Below, piece by piece: positions 40,501 to 46,480 of a stretch of 64,000 nucleotides of DNA. Position 1 is the first letter of the stretch, and each line of letters opens with the position of its first letter. The position numbers were made by a program, and so were the translations under genes. The stretch is taken from assembly GCF_040807025.1 (NCBI RefSeq), contig NC_090942.1, positions 198,704,247-198,768,246 on the forward strand. The letters run 5' to 3'. Below the pieces are notes generated by a model, which saw only the letters and a list, made by a program, of their open reading frames with translations, was not told the origin of the DNA and ran no database searches. This DNA is from Struthio camelus. Taxonomy: Eukaryota > Chordata > Aves > Struthioniformes > Struthionidae.

Positions 40501-43500
40501 CTGCTGGAAAGCTGCTTGATGAACTACACCCTTGGACTTCCTAAATGTACTCACCTTGACATAATGGCATCTTGCTTTGTGATGGTGCAAACAAACAATC
40601 ACTACCTAATCCTCTTTCTATGCTTTGCTATGTTAATTCTAATTTTATATTCCCTAGCTCTTTATACAAAGGAAAAAAGCTTTTGAAAGCAATTACACGT
40701 TTAGTTTAATTTCTTTCTTTTAGAGTCACATAATTTAAAGTCACCCACGGACCATTGCTGTAAGAGTTTTGTCTTCTTGTCAAGAAAATTCAAATATGCC
40801 TGTTCTTCTAGTGTCAAAAACAGAACAGTATTTAACTCTTAGCAACTATTCATTATTAGAATTACCTATTATCACTGTTGCGCCAAGTGTTGGAGGTGTG
40901 GCTAAAGAACTTGACCAGGACATATCTGGATCCACTTCTGCTCCCAGACTTTCAGAAATACGTTTTGGAGTTCTGACCTAAAAATATATTTAACAATTAT
41001 TTCTACACAAAGTTTTAAAGATACTACTCAGGAAAAAGAAAATAAAACACAGGAATAAATATTTACCTCCAAAAGTTTTGGTGTGCAAAACAAACTTCCA
41101 TATTGTCCTAAAAAGGATTAAGTAGTAAGAATATGTAATTTATATCTACAGATATCAAATATTTTGTAAAATTAAACAATGAAAATACACACCTGGAATA
41201 TTACCTCTGTGTGGAGTCCTGCAAGTGTTCCTTAAAAACCAAAACCAAATAAAAAATATTAATTTTACTTCTCAACTTCTGAAAATAAGAACAGTAAATA
41301 TTGATACCAGACATTATGTACAATAAATTATACCACTCCCTTCATTTTCTCTCTTTTTTTTTTCCCAGTCATAACTTTTGCCCTGATAAACAAAATGTAA
41401 ATTTCTTCTCCTGTGTGTCTTTCTGGACCACCAGTCCAGAAATTTAAACTTAAAGGTAAGTTTATTTCAAGCTGCAAAATATTTCTTTTGTGAAATATGC
41501 TCATTTTCAATGATGAGTCTTACTAAATCTCAATGCAATCTATCCACACGTTTCTTAACATGCTGTATGAAACTATGGAAATCGGCTCAATTAATTGGAT
41601 TGAATTAGATAATTAGTTGAATTATTCTTTATAACTAACATGAGTAGTTTGAACAGATTTATCTGAAAAATACGTATTTAATTGTAGAAACTGAGTCTAC
41701 TACTAAAGAAGATCCTTGTAAATGTTATGAATAGTATTACAAATTACTACGTTAGAAGCACATGATACATCACTACTACCATTGCCTGCACTGGATTTTG
41801 AAGATTTGGGAAAGTGAAATAACGTTAAAGAGTGGAAAAAATAAAAAGAAAGAATGCCTAAGAAAACGGAAATTTTCAAAAATTAGCTAGTATTTTATTT
41901 TCAACTCTCTTGGCAACGTATGAGTATAATAAAAACATAAGATGATTTGCAAGATTATCCATTGCTCTGAAAAACACTACCAGTCAAACACAGTGGTTTT
42001 AAGATTGCTTTTGGTTTAAAATCCATTTTATTTTAAATTTGTGTTTACATATTTAACATACCTAGCAGCATGACATACACCAACAGGAGAAGCAAATGTT
42101 TCATTTCCTTGATCTATTTTTGTTCTTATGATTCTTGGACTAATCAAATTTTCTTTGCCTGGAATACAGAATATAATGATCAACAAAGTCTTGCAGAATC
42201 ACATGTAATAGTTTTGATTTTGAAGTTTAAAGATAAGCTTAAAAAAAAAAAAAAAAAAAGCAAAGTATGATTTTTTGTACCAAAAGTTATCTAATGTTAC
42301 CTTGTCCTCTAGTGTTTTGAACGTGTTCAAATTCTACATTAAAATAATGCTAAACACATTTCAAATGCACAGCCAAAATAAATAACTCCATTTGTCACCT
42401 TATTCTTTTGTTAAATGTCTGTTTCAGTATATTTCCTAGATATTAGTCAAGTAATATATTCCATTTTAATGTTGCATTGTGCATTTCTTCTTATTGCAGA
42501 AGTTGTTCTCAGCAGAAACTCAAAACAGGCAAACATGCACTTATACCAGTTTTCCCTCAACTTTACTTAAGACATATGGCAAACATGCACTTATACCAGT
42601 TTTCCCTCACCTTTACTTAAGACATACACTTCTTGATATGAATGAACAGCAGAAAGTGAAATTTTTTTCTGGAACTATTTGTATGCCATGCATCCCTAGG
42701 TAAAAGAGAGAGCATGCTCATCAAAGAAGCAGAATCCTTTGAACAGTGAGCCCCTCACATGAACAAGCACCAACTCAAACAATTCCTACTTAGAAATTTC
42801 CAAACAATTTCCATCTCAGAAATTGCACCTATGTTTCTGCATCTCTGACTGCTTCCGAGTTCCTGAGTCCATATGCCCACCAGCATGGCTGCATCCCAGT
42901 ACCATACCAAGGTGAAATCCAGACGTGCATCGGCTTCCATCCATGCTCTTATTTTCGCAAAGGGAAACCTAGGCTCACAAGTCAGTTGGCCATGACCCAG
43001 AAAACTGGGGGAATAAGATCTCAGGCCATGCCCCAAGGCAGTCCATAGAAACTTCTGTAACTTCCTTGACTGTAATCATTAGCGTGCACAAACCGACATG
43101 CTCATGCACATGCAGAGAGGAAGAGTAACCATTCAAAACAGAAGAAGTTCCTTTGTCCCTCTGTCTAAATAGGTAAAGACAGAAGAAACATTTTCAGCTG
43201 GGAGTAAGTTGAGCAGAAGCCTGGCTATAAACTTAAGAGAAATACACAGGGTAACAATGCTCTAAGAAGACAATATTATAAGGTGTATTTGAACAGCACC
43301 ACAGTTCAACACCTTTAAAGCCTTCACTTCAGGATCTAAAAACAAGTCCTATAATGAGGAGAGTCTTATGTTCATCTGTGGCTGATCTAGAAAAGCTTAT
43401 CTTATTGCCAAGGAGGACACACACAAAGTAGATGTACAAATCAAATACTGTAGTAATGGAGTTAGAAATTCCTCCATAGAAAAGATTCTTACACTTATTT

Positions 43501-45096
43501 GTCCGAGAAGGATAGGTACTACAACTTGCAGATACATTAAAAAGGAGTGAAGAGTGACACCTACTTTCACAATGTACTCGGGATTTGGAAATAGCGTAAT
43601 GAGAACTGCCCTGTAGAAGTGGCAGAACTCTTCAAGTAGAAAAATTCTTTCCATCGCTTACAGTTTTACTAACTCAAAGAGCTAAGTTCTTCCAAATCTT
43701 TTCAAGAAAATATGAGGAAAGCTCTACAGATCACCTTGTATTTCAGTGTTATAAGCATTATATTCTCTTAGAATATTCAGACTAGGACAATATCTTCTCT
43801 ACAGTGGTCTTAGTATGTAGGGATACAGTATCAGGTGATTGCAAGGCTAAATTCATTAAGATCAATTCTGCCTTTGTACAGGTGGGCTTAGGAAGCCTAC
43901 TATGCTTTCTGCTTATCGACAATGCTGCTGCAGAATTTGTATCACAGTACTAGTCATCAGCTACAAAAATAACACGTAAAAAATTCCTCTCTCTTCTGGA
44001 GCTCACAAGAAGCCTTTAAACAAACTTATTTTAAAAGTTACTCACTTGCTTCTATGTTTTTCTGATCCAATTCTTTTCCAGGAGAAGAAAAAGGTGGCAA
44101 TATTGTACTCTGTTCTTCAAAAATTAGTGGAGTTGAAGCCAGCTGGCTGTAGGTAGCAGGTTTTGCCCTTGGAGTTTTAAAAGGGGCTTGATCAAGCCAG
44201 CTAATATGACCATCAAGTTCTCCTAACAATTTAGGCTCATAAGGGGAAGCTTCTGAGCTGAGTTCTTCAAACCAGTTGAGACTTATAGGCCCTAAATCTA
44301 TGAAGAAAAATACATAGAACACCACGTTAAAAAAATAAATGGCATGCAAATTACAAAGTAAGAATTATGAATTTATACATCATTAAACCAGGACATAAAA
44401 TAGGAATATTCATTCTATACATGATATACCTAAGACCATGTCATAATTAGTTGTAACTGTAGCAAAATTAACGCTTCATGCGGGATGCACGCCTATATTG
44501 AACATATTGCTATAATTATATTTATTAGCATGTTTCTGGATAGCTATGAACTCTGATGTTGACAAAGCATAAAAGAAGCTTTGCCATAATTTTAAGACCA
44601 CTAACAAAACTAACCAAAGAGTAATTAAATATCCTGTTTGTTTAAAATTAAAAGTAAACTCTTGGCTTTTAGTTTATATCTAGTTTTATTCAGACTGGCA
44701 AGTTACACAGGTTCCTCTTAACATTAGTATATTATACAACTCTAGGTACATTTGGCAAAAGACTAAACCTGCACTGCATGCAGGTGGCTAAAGAAAACCA
44801 CAGCTAAAACAAGTACACGGAAGCAACTGAGAACACATTATGAAAAAAAGGCTACAAATAAAAGTTAAATGAAATATATAAAGAATTAGATAACAGTGAA
44901 TAAAGATTTTGGGCAAGCAGAACAGGCAACAAGTTGAGTAATACTTTTCTATGGGACAAAAAGATCACTGCAAATGCTTATAAAACATCAACATCCTTAA
45001 AGCAACTCTAATAAAAACTATTTACTTTAGTCAAACTCTACCTGATTCACTGCATCGCGCCTTAAATATTTCAAAGAAAGTTGGTTTGTAAGCCAT
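4033..45096 (-). CDS. BRCA2: BRCA2, complete coding region (26 coding exons, 3451 aa)
   Basis: BRCA2 loads RAD51 onto RPA-coated single-stranded DNA in homologous recombination and protects stalled forks; it acts in the nucleus with PALB2 and DSS1. Joining exons 2-27 as listed gives 10,356 nt with no internal stop. All boundaries are GT-AG and each exon length has the same remainder modulo 3 as its human counterpart (human 3418 aa). Landmarks: PALB2-binding motif with Trp27 (human Trp31) in exon 3; BRC positions at residues 1019-2132 in exon 11; PhePP motif at 2451-2457 in exon 14; helical, OB1, OB2 with tower, and OB3 domains at about 2525-3271 (exons 15-26); C-terminal RAD51/CDK motif around residue 3335 in exon 27. 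The start ATG at 45094-45096 opens [11 protein letters not shown], equivalent to the mammalian N-terminus. Exons 15-23 barely change in length, whereas exons 10 and 11 are somewhat longer than human, as expected for the disordered middle. Confidence 0.97.
5455..5607 (-). CDS. BRCA2: BRCA2 exon 26
   Basis: Residues 3221-3271, 51 codons, symmetrical phase 0/0 as in human (147 nt there, 153 here). Begins [17 protein letters not shown], matching the helix at the end of OB3. Acceptor CTTTGTAG, donor TTG|GTAAGC. Confidence 0.93.
6323..6579 (-). CDS. BRCA2: BRCA2 exon 25
   Basis: Residues about 3135-3220 in OB3. [16 protein letters not shown] and [10 protein letters not shown] align with human OB3. 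The exon is 257 nt against 245 in human, so four residues are inserted, in the loop around [12 protein letters not shown]. The phase is unchanged. Confidence 0.95.
7189..7324 (-). CDS. BRCA2: BRCA2 exon 24
   Basis: Residues about 3090-3134, start of OB3. [16 protein letters not shown] matches the human EVDLIGFVVSVVKKTG strand. 136 nt against 139 in human (one residue shorter). Acceptor TTTTCAG, donor ACAG|GTATGT. Confidence 0.95.
7419..7585 (-). CDS. BRCA2: BRCA2 exon 23
   Basis: Residues about 3034-3089, end of OB2. [17 protein letters not shown] and [15 protein letters not shown] are near-identical to human. The last exon base is A (CCA|GTAAGT) instead of the usual G, offset by a perfect GTAAGT donor. 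The following intron 23 is only 94 nt. Confidence 0.95.
7821..8022 (-). CDS. BRCA2: BRCA2 exon 22
   Basis: Residues about 2967-3033, the second long helix of the tower and the return into OB2. [23 protein letters not shown] is the tower signature (given in part: [18 protein letters not shown]). 202 nt against 199 in human. The donor is the weaker G|GTTAGT. Confidence 0.95.
9086..9207 (-). CDS. BRCA2: BRCA2 exon 21
   Basis: Residues about 2926-2966, tip of the tower domain. The length (122 nt) is identical to human. Conserved [18 protein letters not shown] leads to DPGYMEG. The tower's three-helix bundle contacts double-stranded DNA. Confidence 0.95.
10919..11063 (-). CDS. BRCA2: BRCA2 exon 20
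   Basis: Residues 2878-2925, OB2 and first long tower helix. [20 protein letters not shown] then [17 protein letters not shown]. 145 nt, identical to human. A charged amphipathic helix is obvious from the sequence. Confidence 0.96.
11064..13202 (-). other. BRCA2: BRCA2 intron 19
   Basis: AT-rich, with an A-run at 11372-11390 and a 34-bp tandem duplication at 12990-13057. No exon-like element is recognised; the 82-aa and 98-aa open frames at 11911-12159 and 12249-12545 look random. Confidence 0.7.
12990..13057 (+). repeat. 34-bp tandem duplication in BRCA2 intron 19
   Basis: Two adjoining 34-bp copies beginning tatgccactactgaaa differ at two positions (C/T and A/G transitions), suggesting an older slippage event. 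Confidence 0.9.
13203..13358 (-). CDS. BRCA2: BRCA2 exon 19
   Basis: Residues 2826-2877, end of OB1 and start of OB2. [20 protein letters not shown] and [13 protein letters not shown] align with human. 156 nt, identical length, phase 0/0. Acceptor TTATTCAG, donor TTCAG|GTATGG. Confidence 0.96.
14009..14360 (-). CDS. BRCA2: BRCA2 exon 18
   Basis: Residues about 2708-2825, OB1 domain, the part contacting DSS1 and single-stranded [52 protein letters not shown] and [17 protein letters not shown] are present. 352 nt against 355 in human. Confidence 0.97.
14673..14843 (-). CDS. BRCA2: BRCA2 exon 17
   Basis: Residues about 2651-2707, end of helical domain. [13 protein letters not shown] then [20 protein letters not shown]. 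171 nt, identical to human. Acceptor TTTGCAG, donor ACAG|GTATGC. Confidence 0.97.
14844..19515 (-). other. BRCA2: BRCA2 intron 16 (4.7 kb)
   Basis: The largest BRCA2 intron here. It holds the antisense CR1 copy at about 16.99-18.14 kb. From 14.9 to 16.9 kb there are several short plus-strand open frames (15462-15689, 15937-16128) that I cannot assign; one includes the chance string DTGA. The rest (18.2-19.5 kb) looks plain. Confidence 0.65.
16985..18136 (+). mobile_element. CR1-family LINE fragment, decayed, plus strand
   Basis: CR1 is the dominant bird non-LTR retrotransposon. The fragment opens with [10 protein letters not shown], from the reverse-transcriptase domain. The catalytic block reads [20 protein letters not shown] (FADD at 17264-17275), then [12 protein letters not shown]. 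Further on are [15 protein letters not shown] and [20 protein letters not shown]. It ends in the typical CR1 3' sequence (ggtcccttccaactt... gattctgt). The frame is broken by stops and shifts, and a T20 run interrupts it at 17918-17937. The 5' part is missing, as usual. It lies antisense to BRCA2 in intron 16. Confidence 0.92.
19516..19703 (-). CDS. BRCA2: BRCA2 exon 16
   Basis: Residues 2589-2650, helical domain. [19 protein letters not shown] and [20 protein letters not shown] align with human. 188 nt, identical length. Confidence 0.97.
19965..20156 (+). repeat. 96-bp direct tandem duplication in BRCA2 intron 15
   Basis: Two adjoining 96-bp copies, each starting taaagcaagaagtttttggt and ending catttgatgatg, appear identical. 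A recent duplication, or an assembly or haplotype artefact. Confidence 0.93.
20254..20464 (+). mobile_element. CR1 LINE 3'-end fragment, plus strand
   Basis: Matches the last codons and 3' end of CR1: [20 protein letters not shown] then [13 protein letters not shown], followed by ggactagatgatctccagag, gtcccttccaacc and the terminal attctgtgattctgt. It is less decayed than the copy at 17 kb. It ends 71 bp from the BRCA2 exon 15 donor, antisense. Confidence 0.94.
20535..20725 (-). CDS. BRCA2: BRCA2 exon 15
   Basis: Residues 2525-2588, opening of the helical (DSS1-binding) domain. [20 protein letters not shown] and [18 protein letters not shown] match human IKKKQRQRVFPQPGSLY and RISLKAAV. 191 nt against 182. 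A CR1 3' fragment ends 71 bp beyond its donor. Confidence 0.96.
20726..22501 (-). other. BRCA2: BRCA2 introns 13 and 14 (flanking exon 14)
   Basis: AT-rich sequence with a TA/CA dinucleotide tract at about 21366-21410 (tatatatataatatatatac, then cacacaca). No other element is seen outside exon 14. Confidence 0.7.
21689..22119 (-). CDS. BRCA2: BRCA2 exon 14
   Basis: Residues about 2381-2524. [20 protein letters not shown] matches the human start. The PhePP motif [10 protein letters not shown] (21891-21911 covers the KTFIPPF core), described in human as a DMC1-binding element, is kept. The rest is low-complexity and little conserved. 431 nt against 428. Confidence 0.95.
22502..22571 (-). CDS. 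BRCA2: BRCA2 exon 13
   Basis: Seventy nt, as in human, encoding [20 protein letters not shown] and GPF. Phases 1 in, 2 out fit the neighbours. In human, exons 12 and 13 carry the meiotic HSF2BP-binding repeats; both stretches are recognisable here. Confidence 0.94.
22636..22655. repeat. 20-bp perfect AT palindrome
   Basis: tatataactatagttatata equals its own reverse complement. It is flanked by further tata/tagtta inverted segments up to about 22675, giving a potential hairpin or cruciform 64 bp upstream of the exon 13 acceptor on the transcribed strand. Confidence 0.9.
24122..24349 (-). pseudogene. Coding-like block B, unknown gene remnant
   Basis: A minus-strand open frame of about 76 codons, without a required ATG, reads [20 protein letters not shown] then [20 protein letters not shown] and [19 protein letters not shown] before a stop. 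Codon use and residue mix look protein-like. I do not recognise the family. It lies downstream of block A on the same strand, so both may derive from one gene. Alternatively it is a chance open frame. Confidence 0.35.
24488..25250 (-). pseudogene. Coding-like block A, unknown gene remnant (exon-like)
   Basis: The block follows an acceptor-like CAATCTTTTATCTTAG and ends at a consensus donor TCAA|GTAAGT. It starts [17 protein letters not shown], shifts frame, and then runs open for about 100 codons including [40 protein letters not shown] and [20 protein letters not shown]. After a stop at 24907-24909 and stops near 24810 it resumes as [20 protein letters not shown] and [18 protein letters not shown]. 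Leucine-rich helices suggest an alpha-helical protein. At least one frameshift and several stops mean it is probably a decayed gene piece. The parent is not recognised. Confidence 0.4.
25995..26087 (-). CDS. BRCA2: BRCA2 exon 12
   Basis: 93 nt (human 96) encoding [20 protein letters not shown] then [10 protein letters not shown], aligning with human EPSIKRNLLNEFDRI. Acceptor TATCCTAG, donor GATG|GTAATT. Confidence 0.94.
26088..27342 (-). other. BRCA2: BRCA2 intron 11
   Basis: 1255 nt with an A23 run at 26538-26560. No exon-like or repeat-family sequence is recognised. Confidence 0.7.
27343..32385 (-). CDS. BRCA2: BRCA2 exon 11 (BRC repeat exon)
   Basis: 5043 nt, residues about 646-2326, open throughout (human exon 11 is 4932 nt). 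It carries all BRC positions. The motif [20 protein letters not shown] between BRC1 and BRC2 and the end [17 protein letters not shown] are conserved with human. The acceptor TTTTGTAG precedes GYLLSAERK; the donor is CTCG|GTAGGT. An upstream in-frame ATG at 32396-32398 lies in the intron and is not a start. Confidence 0.97.
27926..28018 (-). repeat. BRCA2: BRC repeat 8 (residues 2102-2132)
   Basis: [20 protein letters not shown] then [11 protein letters not shown]. Consensus first module; the second module is ILED, as in human BRC8 (VLEE). Confidence 0.93.
28166..28261 (-). repeat. BRCA2: BRC repeat 7 (residues 2021-2052)
   Basis: [20 protein letters not shown] then [10 protein letters not shown]. 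Full consensus FSTASGK and LFCE modules. Confidence 0.94.
28592..28678 (-). repeat. BRCA2: BRC repeat 6 (residues 1882-1910)
   Basis: [20 protein letters not shown] then RVREMFQDN. The aromatic at the FxTA position is Ile (ISTA), a likely loss of affinity; the rest matches consensus. Confidence 0.88.
29093..29191 (-). repeat. BRCA2: Degenerate BRC repeat 5 (residues 1711-1743)
   Basis: [20 protein letters not shown] then [11 protein letters not shown]. The FxTAS module is gone but [11 protein letters not shown] retains the second RAD51-contact module. Human BRC5 is also atypical. Confidence 0.7.
29496..29581 (-). repeat. BRCA2: BRC repeat 4 (residues 1581-1609)
   Basis: [20 protein letters not shown] then AKQFFAEDD. 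The FHTASGKK core is identical to human BRC4, the tightest RAD51-binding repeat; the second module is FFAED instead of LFDE. Confidence 0.94.
29786..29857 (-). repeat. BRCA2: Degenerate BRC repeat 3 (residues 1489-1512)
   Basis: [20 protein letters not shown] then YLLK. Position between BRC2 and BRC4 and the TA...ISIS...SL frame identify it. The key Phe is Leu, the G-K after TA is lost and the LFxE module is YLLK. RAD51 binding is probably weak or absent. Confidence 0.75.
30422..30514 (-). repeat. BRCA2: BRC repeat 2 (residues 1270-1300)
   Basis: [20 protein letters not shown] then [15 protein letters not shown] replaces FxTA, with Phe and Ala in the right spacing; the LFRDLDD second module is intact. 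In human, BRC2 likewise departs from consensus (FYSAHGTK). Confidence 0.92.
31169..31267 (-). repeat. BRCA2: BRC repeat 1 (protein repeat, residues 1019-1051)
   Basis: [20 protein letters not shown] then KMLFKDIE. Keeps the FxTAS module that docks in RAD51's oligomerisation pocket and the second LFKDIE module. Confidence 0.93.
32386..33243 (-). other. BRCA2: BRCA2 intron 10
   Basis: 858-nt AT-rich intron between the two large BRCA2 exons. Nothing notable is seen. Confidence 0.8.
33244..34425 (-). CDS. BRCA2: BRCA2 exon 10
   Basis: 1182 nt (human 1116), residues about 252-645, acidic and serine-rich with little sequence conservation. Recognisable anchors are [14 protein letters not shown] (human CEWSQLTLSGL) and [20 protein letters not shown] (human STLKKKTNKFIYAI). 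Acceptor ATTTAG, donor CAAG|GTATAT. Confidence 0.94.
34426..38159 (-). other. BRCA2: BRCA2 intron 9 (3.7 kb)
   Basis: AT-rich, with simple tracts (atatata and tactac around 36885-36945). Small open frames (35177-35416, 35663-35983, 37014-37232) show no family resemblance or splice support. Confidence 0.7.
38160..38262 (-). CDS. BRCA2: BRCA2 exon 9
   Basis: 103 nt (human 112). [20 protein letters not shown] corresponds to human NVKSYFSNHDESL. Phases 0 in, 1 out as in human. Acceptor TTTACAG, donor GCTG|GTAAGT. Confidence 0.9.
38263..40865 (-). other. BRCA2: BRCA2 introns 7 and 8 (around exon 8)
   Basis: Apart from the 56-nt exon 8 at 39158-39213, I see only AT-rich sequence and unsupported short open frames (39241-39510, 39664-39987, 40345-40686). 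Confidence 0.7.
39158..39213 (-). CDS. BRCA2: BRCA2 exon 8
   Basis: 56 nt (human 50), [18 protein letters not shown]. Weakly conserved but flanked by a good acceptor (TCTAAAG) and a perfect donor ATA|GTAAGT, and its phases fit exon 7 and exon 9. Confidence 0.82.
40866..40977 (-). CDS. BRCA2: BRCA2 exon 7
   Basis: 112 nt (human 115). [20 protein letters not shown] then [16 protein letters not shown], nearly identical to human; this segment includes residues linked to PLK1-dependent phosphorylation in human. Confidence 0.96.
41067..41107 (-). CDS. BRCA2: BRCA2 exon 6 (41 nt)
   Basis: [13 protein letters not shown], matching human CGSLFHTPKFVK. Length identical to human (41 nt). Separated from exons 5 and 7 by introns of only 85 and 89 nt. 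Confidence 0.95.
41193..41230 (-). CDS. BRCA2: BRCA2 exon 5 (38 nt)
   Basis: [12 protein letters not shown], aligning with human CTHVTPQRDKS. 38 nt against 50 in human, same phase. Donor CCAG|GTGTGT. An alternative donor AGAG|GTAATA 18 nt earlier also preserves phase and could give a six-residue-shorter isoform. Confidence 0.85.
42062..42158 (-). CDS. BRCA2: BRCA2 exon 4
   Basis: 97 nt (human 109). [20 protein letters not shown] matches human NSRHKSLRTVKTKMDQADD. Acceptor TATTCCAG, donor CTAG|GTATGT. Confidence 0.9.
42159..44045 (-). other. BRCA2: BRCA2 intron 3
   Basis: Contains an A19 run at 42241-42259 and a 50-bp tandem duplication at 42528-42627. Otherwise nothing recognised. Confidence 0.75.
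42528..42627 (+). repeat. 50-bp tandem duplication in BRCA2 intron 3
   Basis: Two adjoining copies beginning ggcaaacatgcacttatacc differ by about two bases (ctcaac/ctcacc and the final base). Confidence 0.92.
44046..44297 (-). CDS. BRCA2: BRCA2 exon 3 (PALB2-binding)
   Basis: 252 nt, residues 19-102. [20 protein letters not shown] is the PALB2-binding helix, with Trp27 in place of human Trp31. It is followed by [20 protein letters not shown], also conserved. Acceptor TCATAG, donor CAA|GTGAGT. Confidence 0.97.
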
Positions 45097-46073
45097 TTTC
45101 GTATCTGTATCATTACTGGATGGCTTGTTGAAAAACCTGAAAAGAAACAGGAAAACACTTTCACACAGCACTATTCTAAAGTTACTGCTAAACTGGAATA
45201 CAAGTGTTAACCCTGCTTTCCAGGACCTCTTGGTAGGTGGGCCGTATACCAACGTGTTAGCTTCAGGACTGTGATGTATGTATTCGTTCATAACAACGGA
45301 CAAGTTATGAAAACAACAGACAAAAAAAGTAAAGGGAATCACACAGGAGACAGCAGAACTCAGCAAACACAGGAGGACAAGATGGAAGGCATATAGCACT
45401 TTCGAGATGTTTTAAATACCCTCACACTACTGTATATGAGGATGGAATATACACCATTACCTCTAGACTCTTACAACCACCACTGCAACACACCATGACT
45501 TTGGTTGAAAGTTGCTTTCAAGTTGAGCAAACTTTGCCAGTTTTATAATTATATTAAAAAAAAAAAAAAAGTGACCATTGCTAAGATTGCCACAGGAAGA
45601 CATTTTTTGTGTTAACTTTATCTGAACACGTTTCCACCACACCATATTTTACTGTTTGTACTGTACAATCAGTTTCCCCTGTGATGGATGGCTTACACAG
45701 GCCTTTGCTCCCCAAAAGGAAAGGAAAAGCATGCTTGTAGAAGCGGGTACATACTACCATAAAACAGTAACAAAACTAAGCCATTAATTAAGTTACTTCA
45801 AAAGGACGTGCCATAAGGTGAAGTGAACCCTCTCCCTCCTCTACATTGCTTCCCCCGCGTGTTTACGGAAAAATCCTGCGAGGAAACCAGCACTTTCACA
45901 CTTCGGGTGCTTTGGCCTGCGACGTTACCACCCCAGCACCGCGCAGCGACCTCAGGCAGGGCAGAGCCGGCCCCTCCTGCCCGGAGGCCGCAGCCCCCCC
46001 CCGCCCCGTCAGGGGAAGGGCACAGAGGCGGGCGAGGTCGCATCCCCGCAGGGCTCCGGGAAGGAGCGTTTAC
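44298..46073 (-). other. BRCA2: BRCA2 introns 1 and 2 (around exon 2)
   Basis: AT-rich up to 45.8 kb with an A15 run at 45556-45570, then rising into the CpG island. The long open frame extending upstream of exon 2 (to 45399) is intronic read-through. Confidence 0.75.
45042..45136 (-). CDS. BRCA2: BRCA2 exon 2 (start codon)
   Basis: Contains 40 nt of 5'UTR and codons 1-18 ([18 protein letters not shown]). ATG at 45094-45096 in the context GAAAATGG. The mammalian N-terminus has four more residues (MPIGSKERPTFFEIF). Acceptor TTTCTTTTCAG, donor TCAG|GTAGAG. Confidence 0.95.
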
Positions 46074-46480
46074 CTCCCTCCGGCGGCACCGCGCCCGCAG
46101 CATCGCCTCACGCGCGGCGTGGGGTGGGGCGCGGCGCGGCCCGCGTGGGGGCGGGGGAGGGGCGGCGGTCGGCCCCCCCTGCCAGCGGCCGCCGGACCCC
46201 GCCGAACCGCGCGCCACAGCCGCGCCGCCCCCACTCGCGGCGCTCAAAGCTTGGCGCCAAACGCCCCGGCGCCTGCGCGCTGGCGCCCGCCGCTGCCCCG
46301 CCTGCCACGTCACGGGGCAGGGGAGAGAGGCCGGTAACGGCCGCTTCGCCTCAGCGCTGCGGGGCGGCGCCGGTCCCAGCCCCGCCCGCCATTCCCTTCC
46401 TTTCCTCTCTTTTCCTTTGCCTTCCCGGTGCTCCGTGCTGGGACCGCCGCCGGGGGCTGGCCGGGGTCGCTGTCGCCTCG
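45895..46480. promoter_or_regulatory. BRCA2: CpG-island promoter of BRCA2 (possibly bidirectional with ZAR1L)
   Basis: Dense CpG, in sharp contrast to the AT-rich surroundings. It contains a palindromic E2F-type site cttggcgccaaa at 46250-46261, an NRF1-like gcgcctgcgcgc at 46269-46280 and an E-box/CRE-like ccacgtcac at 46305-46313. E2F and USF control is known for mammalian BRCA2 promoters. No TATA box. Long open frames on both strands here are GC artefacts. Confidence 0.8.
46074..46180 (-). other. BRCA2: Probable BRCA2 non-coding exon 1
   Basis: The donor GGGAG|GTAAAC at 46073/46074 sits inside the CpG island 0.94 kb upstream of exon 2, where a GC-rich untranslated exon 1 is expected. The upstream limit (transcription start) cannot be fixed from sequence and is arbitrary here. 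Confidence 0.45.

Noticed and set aside
45097-45399. Hydrophobic N-terminal extension (MLYAFHLVLLCLL...) in frame with BRCA2 exon 2
   Set aside because: It is intron 1 sequence. The TTTCTTTTCAG acceptor at 45137-45138 separates it from exon 2, and the family starts at the MAYKPTFF methionine.
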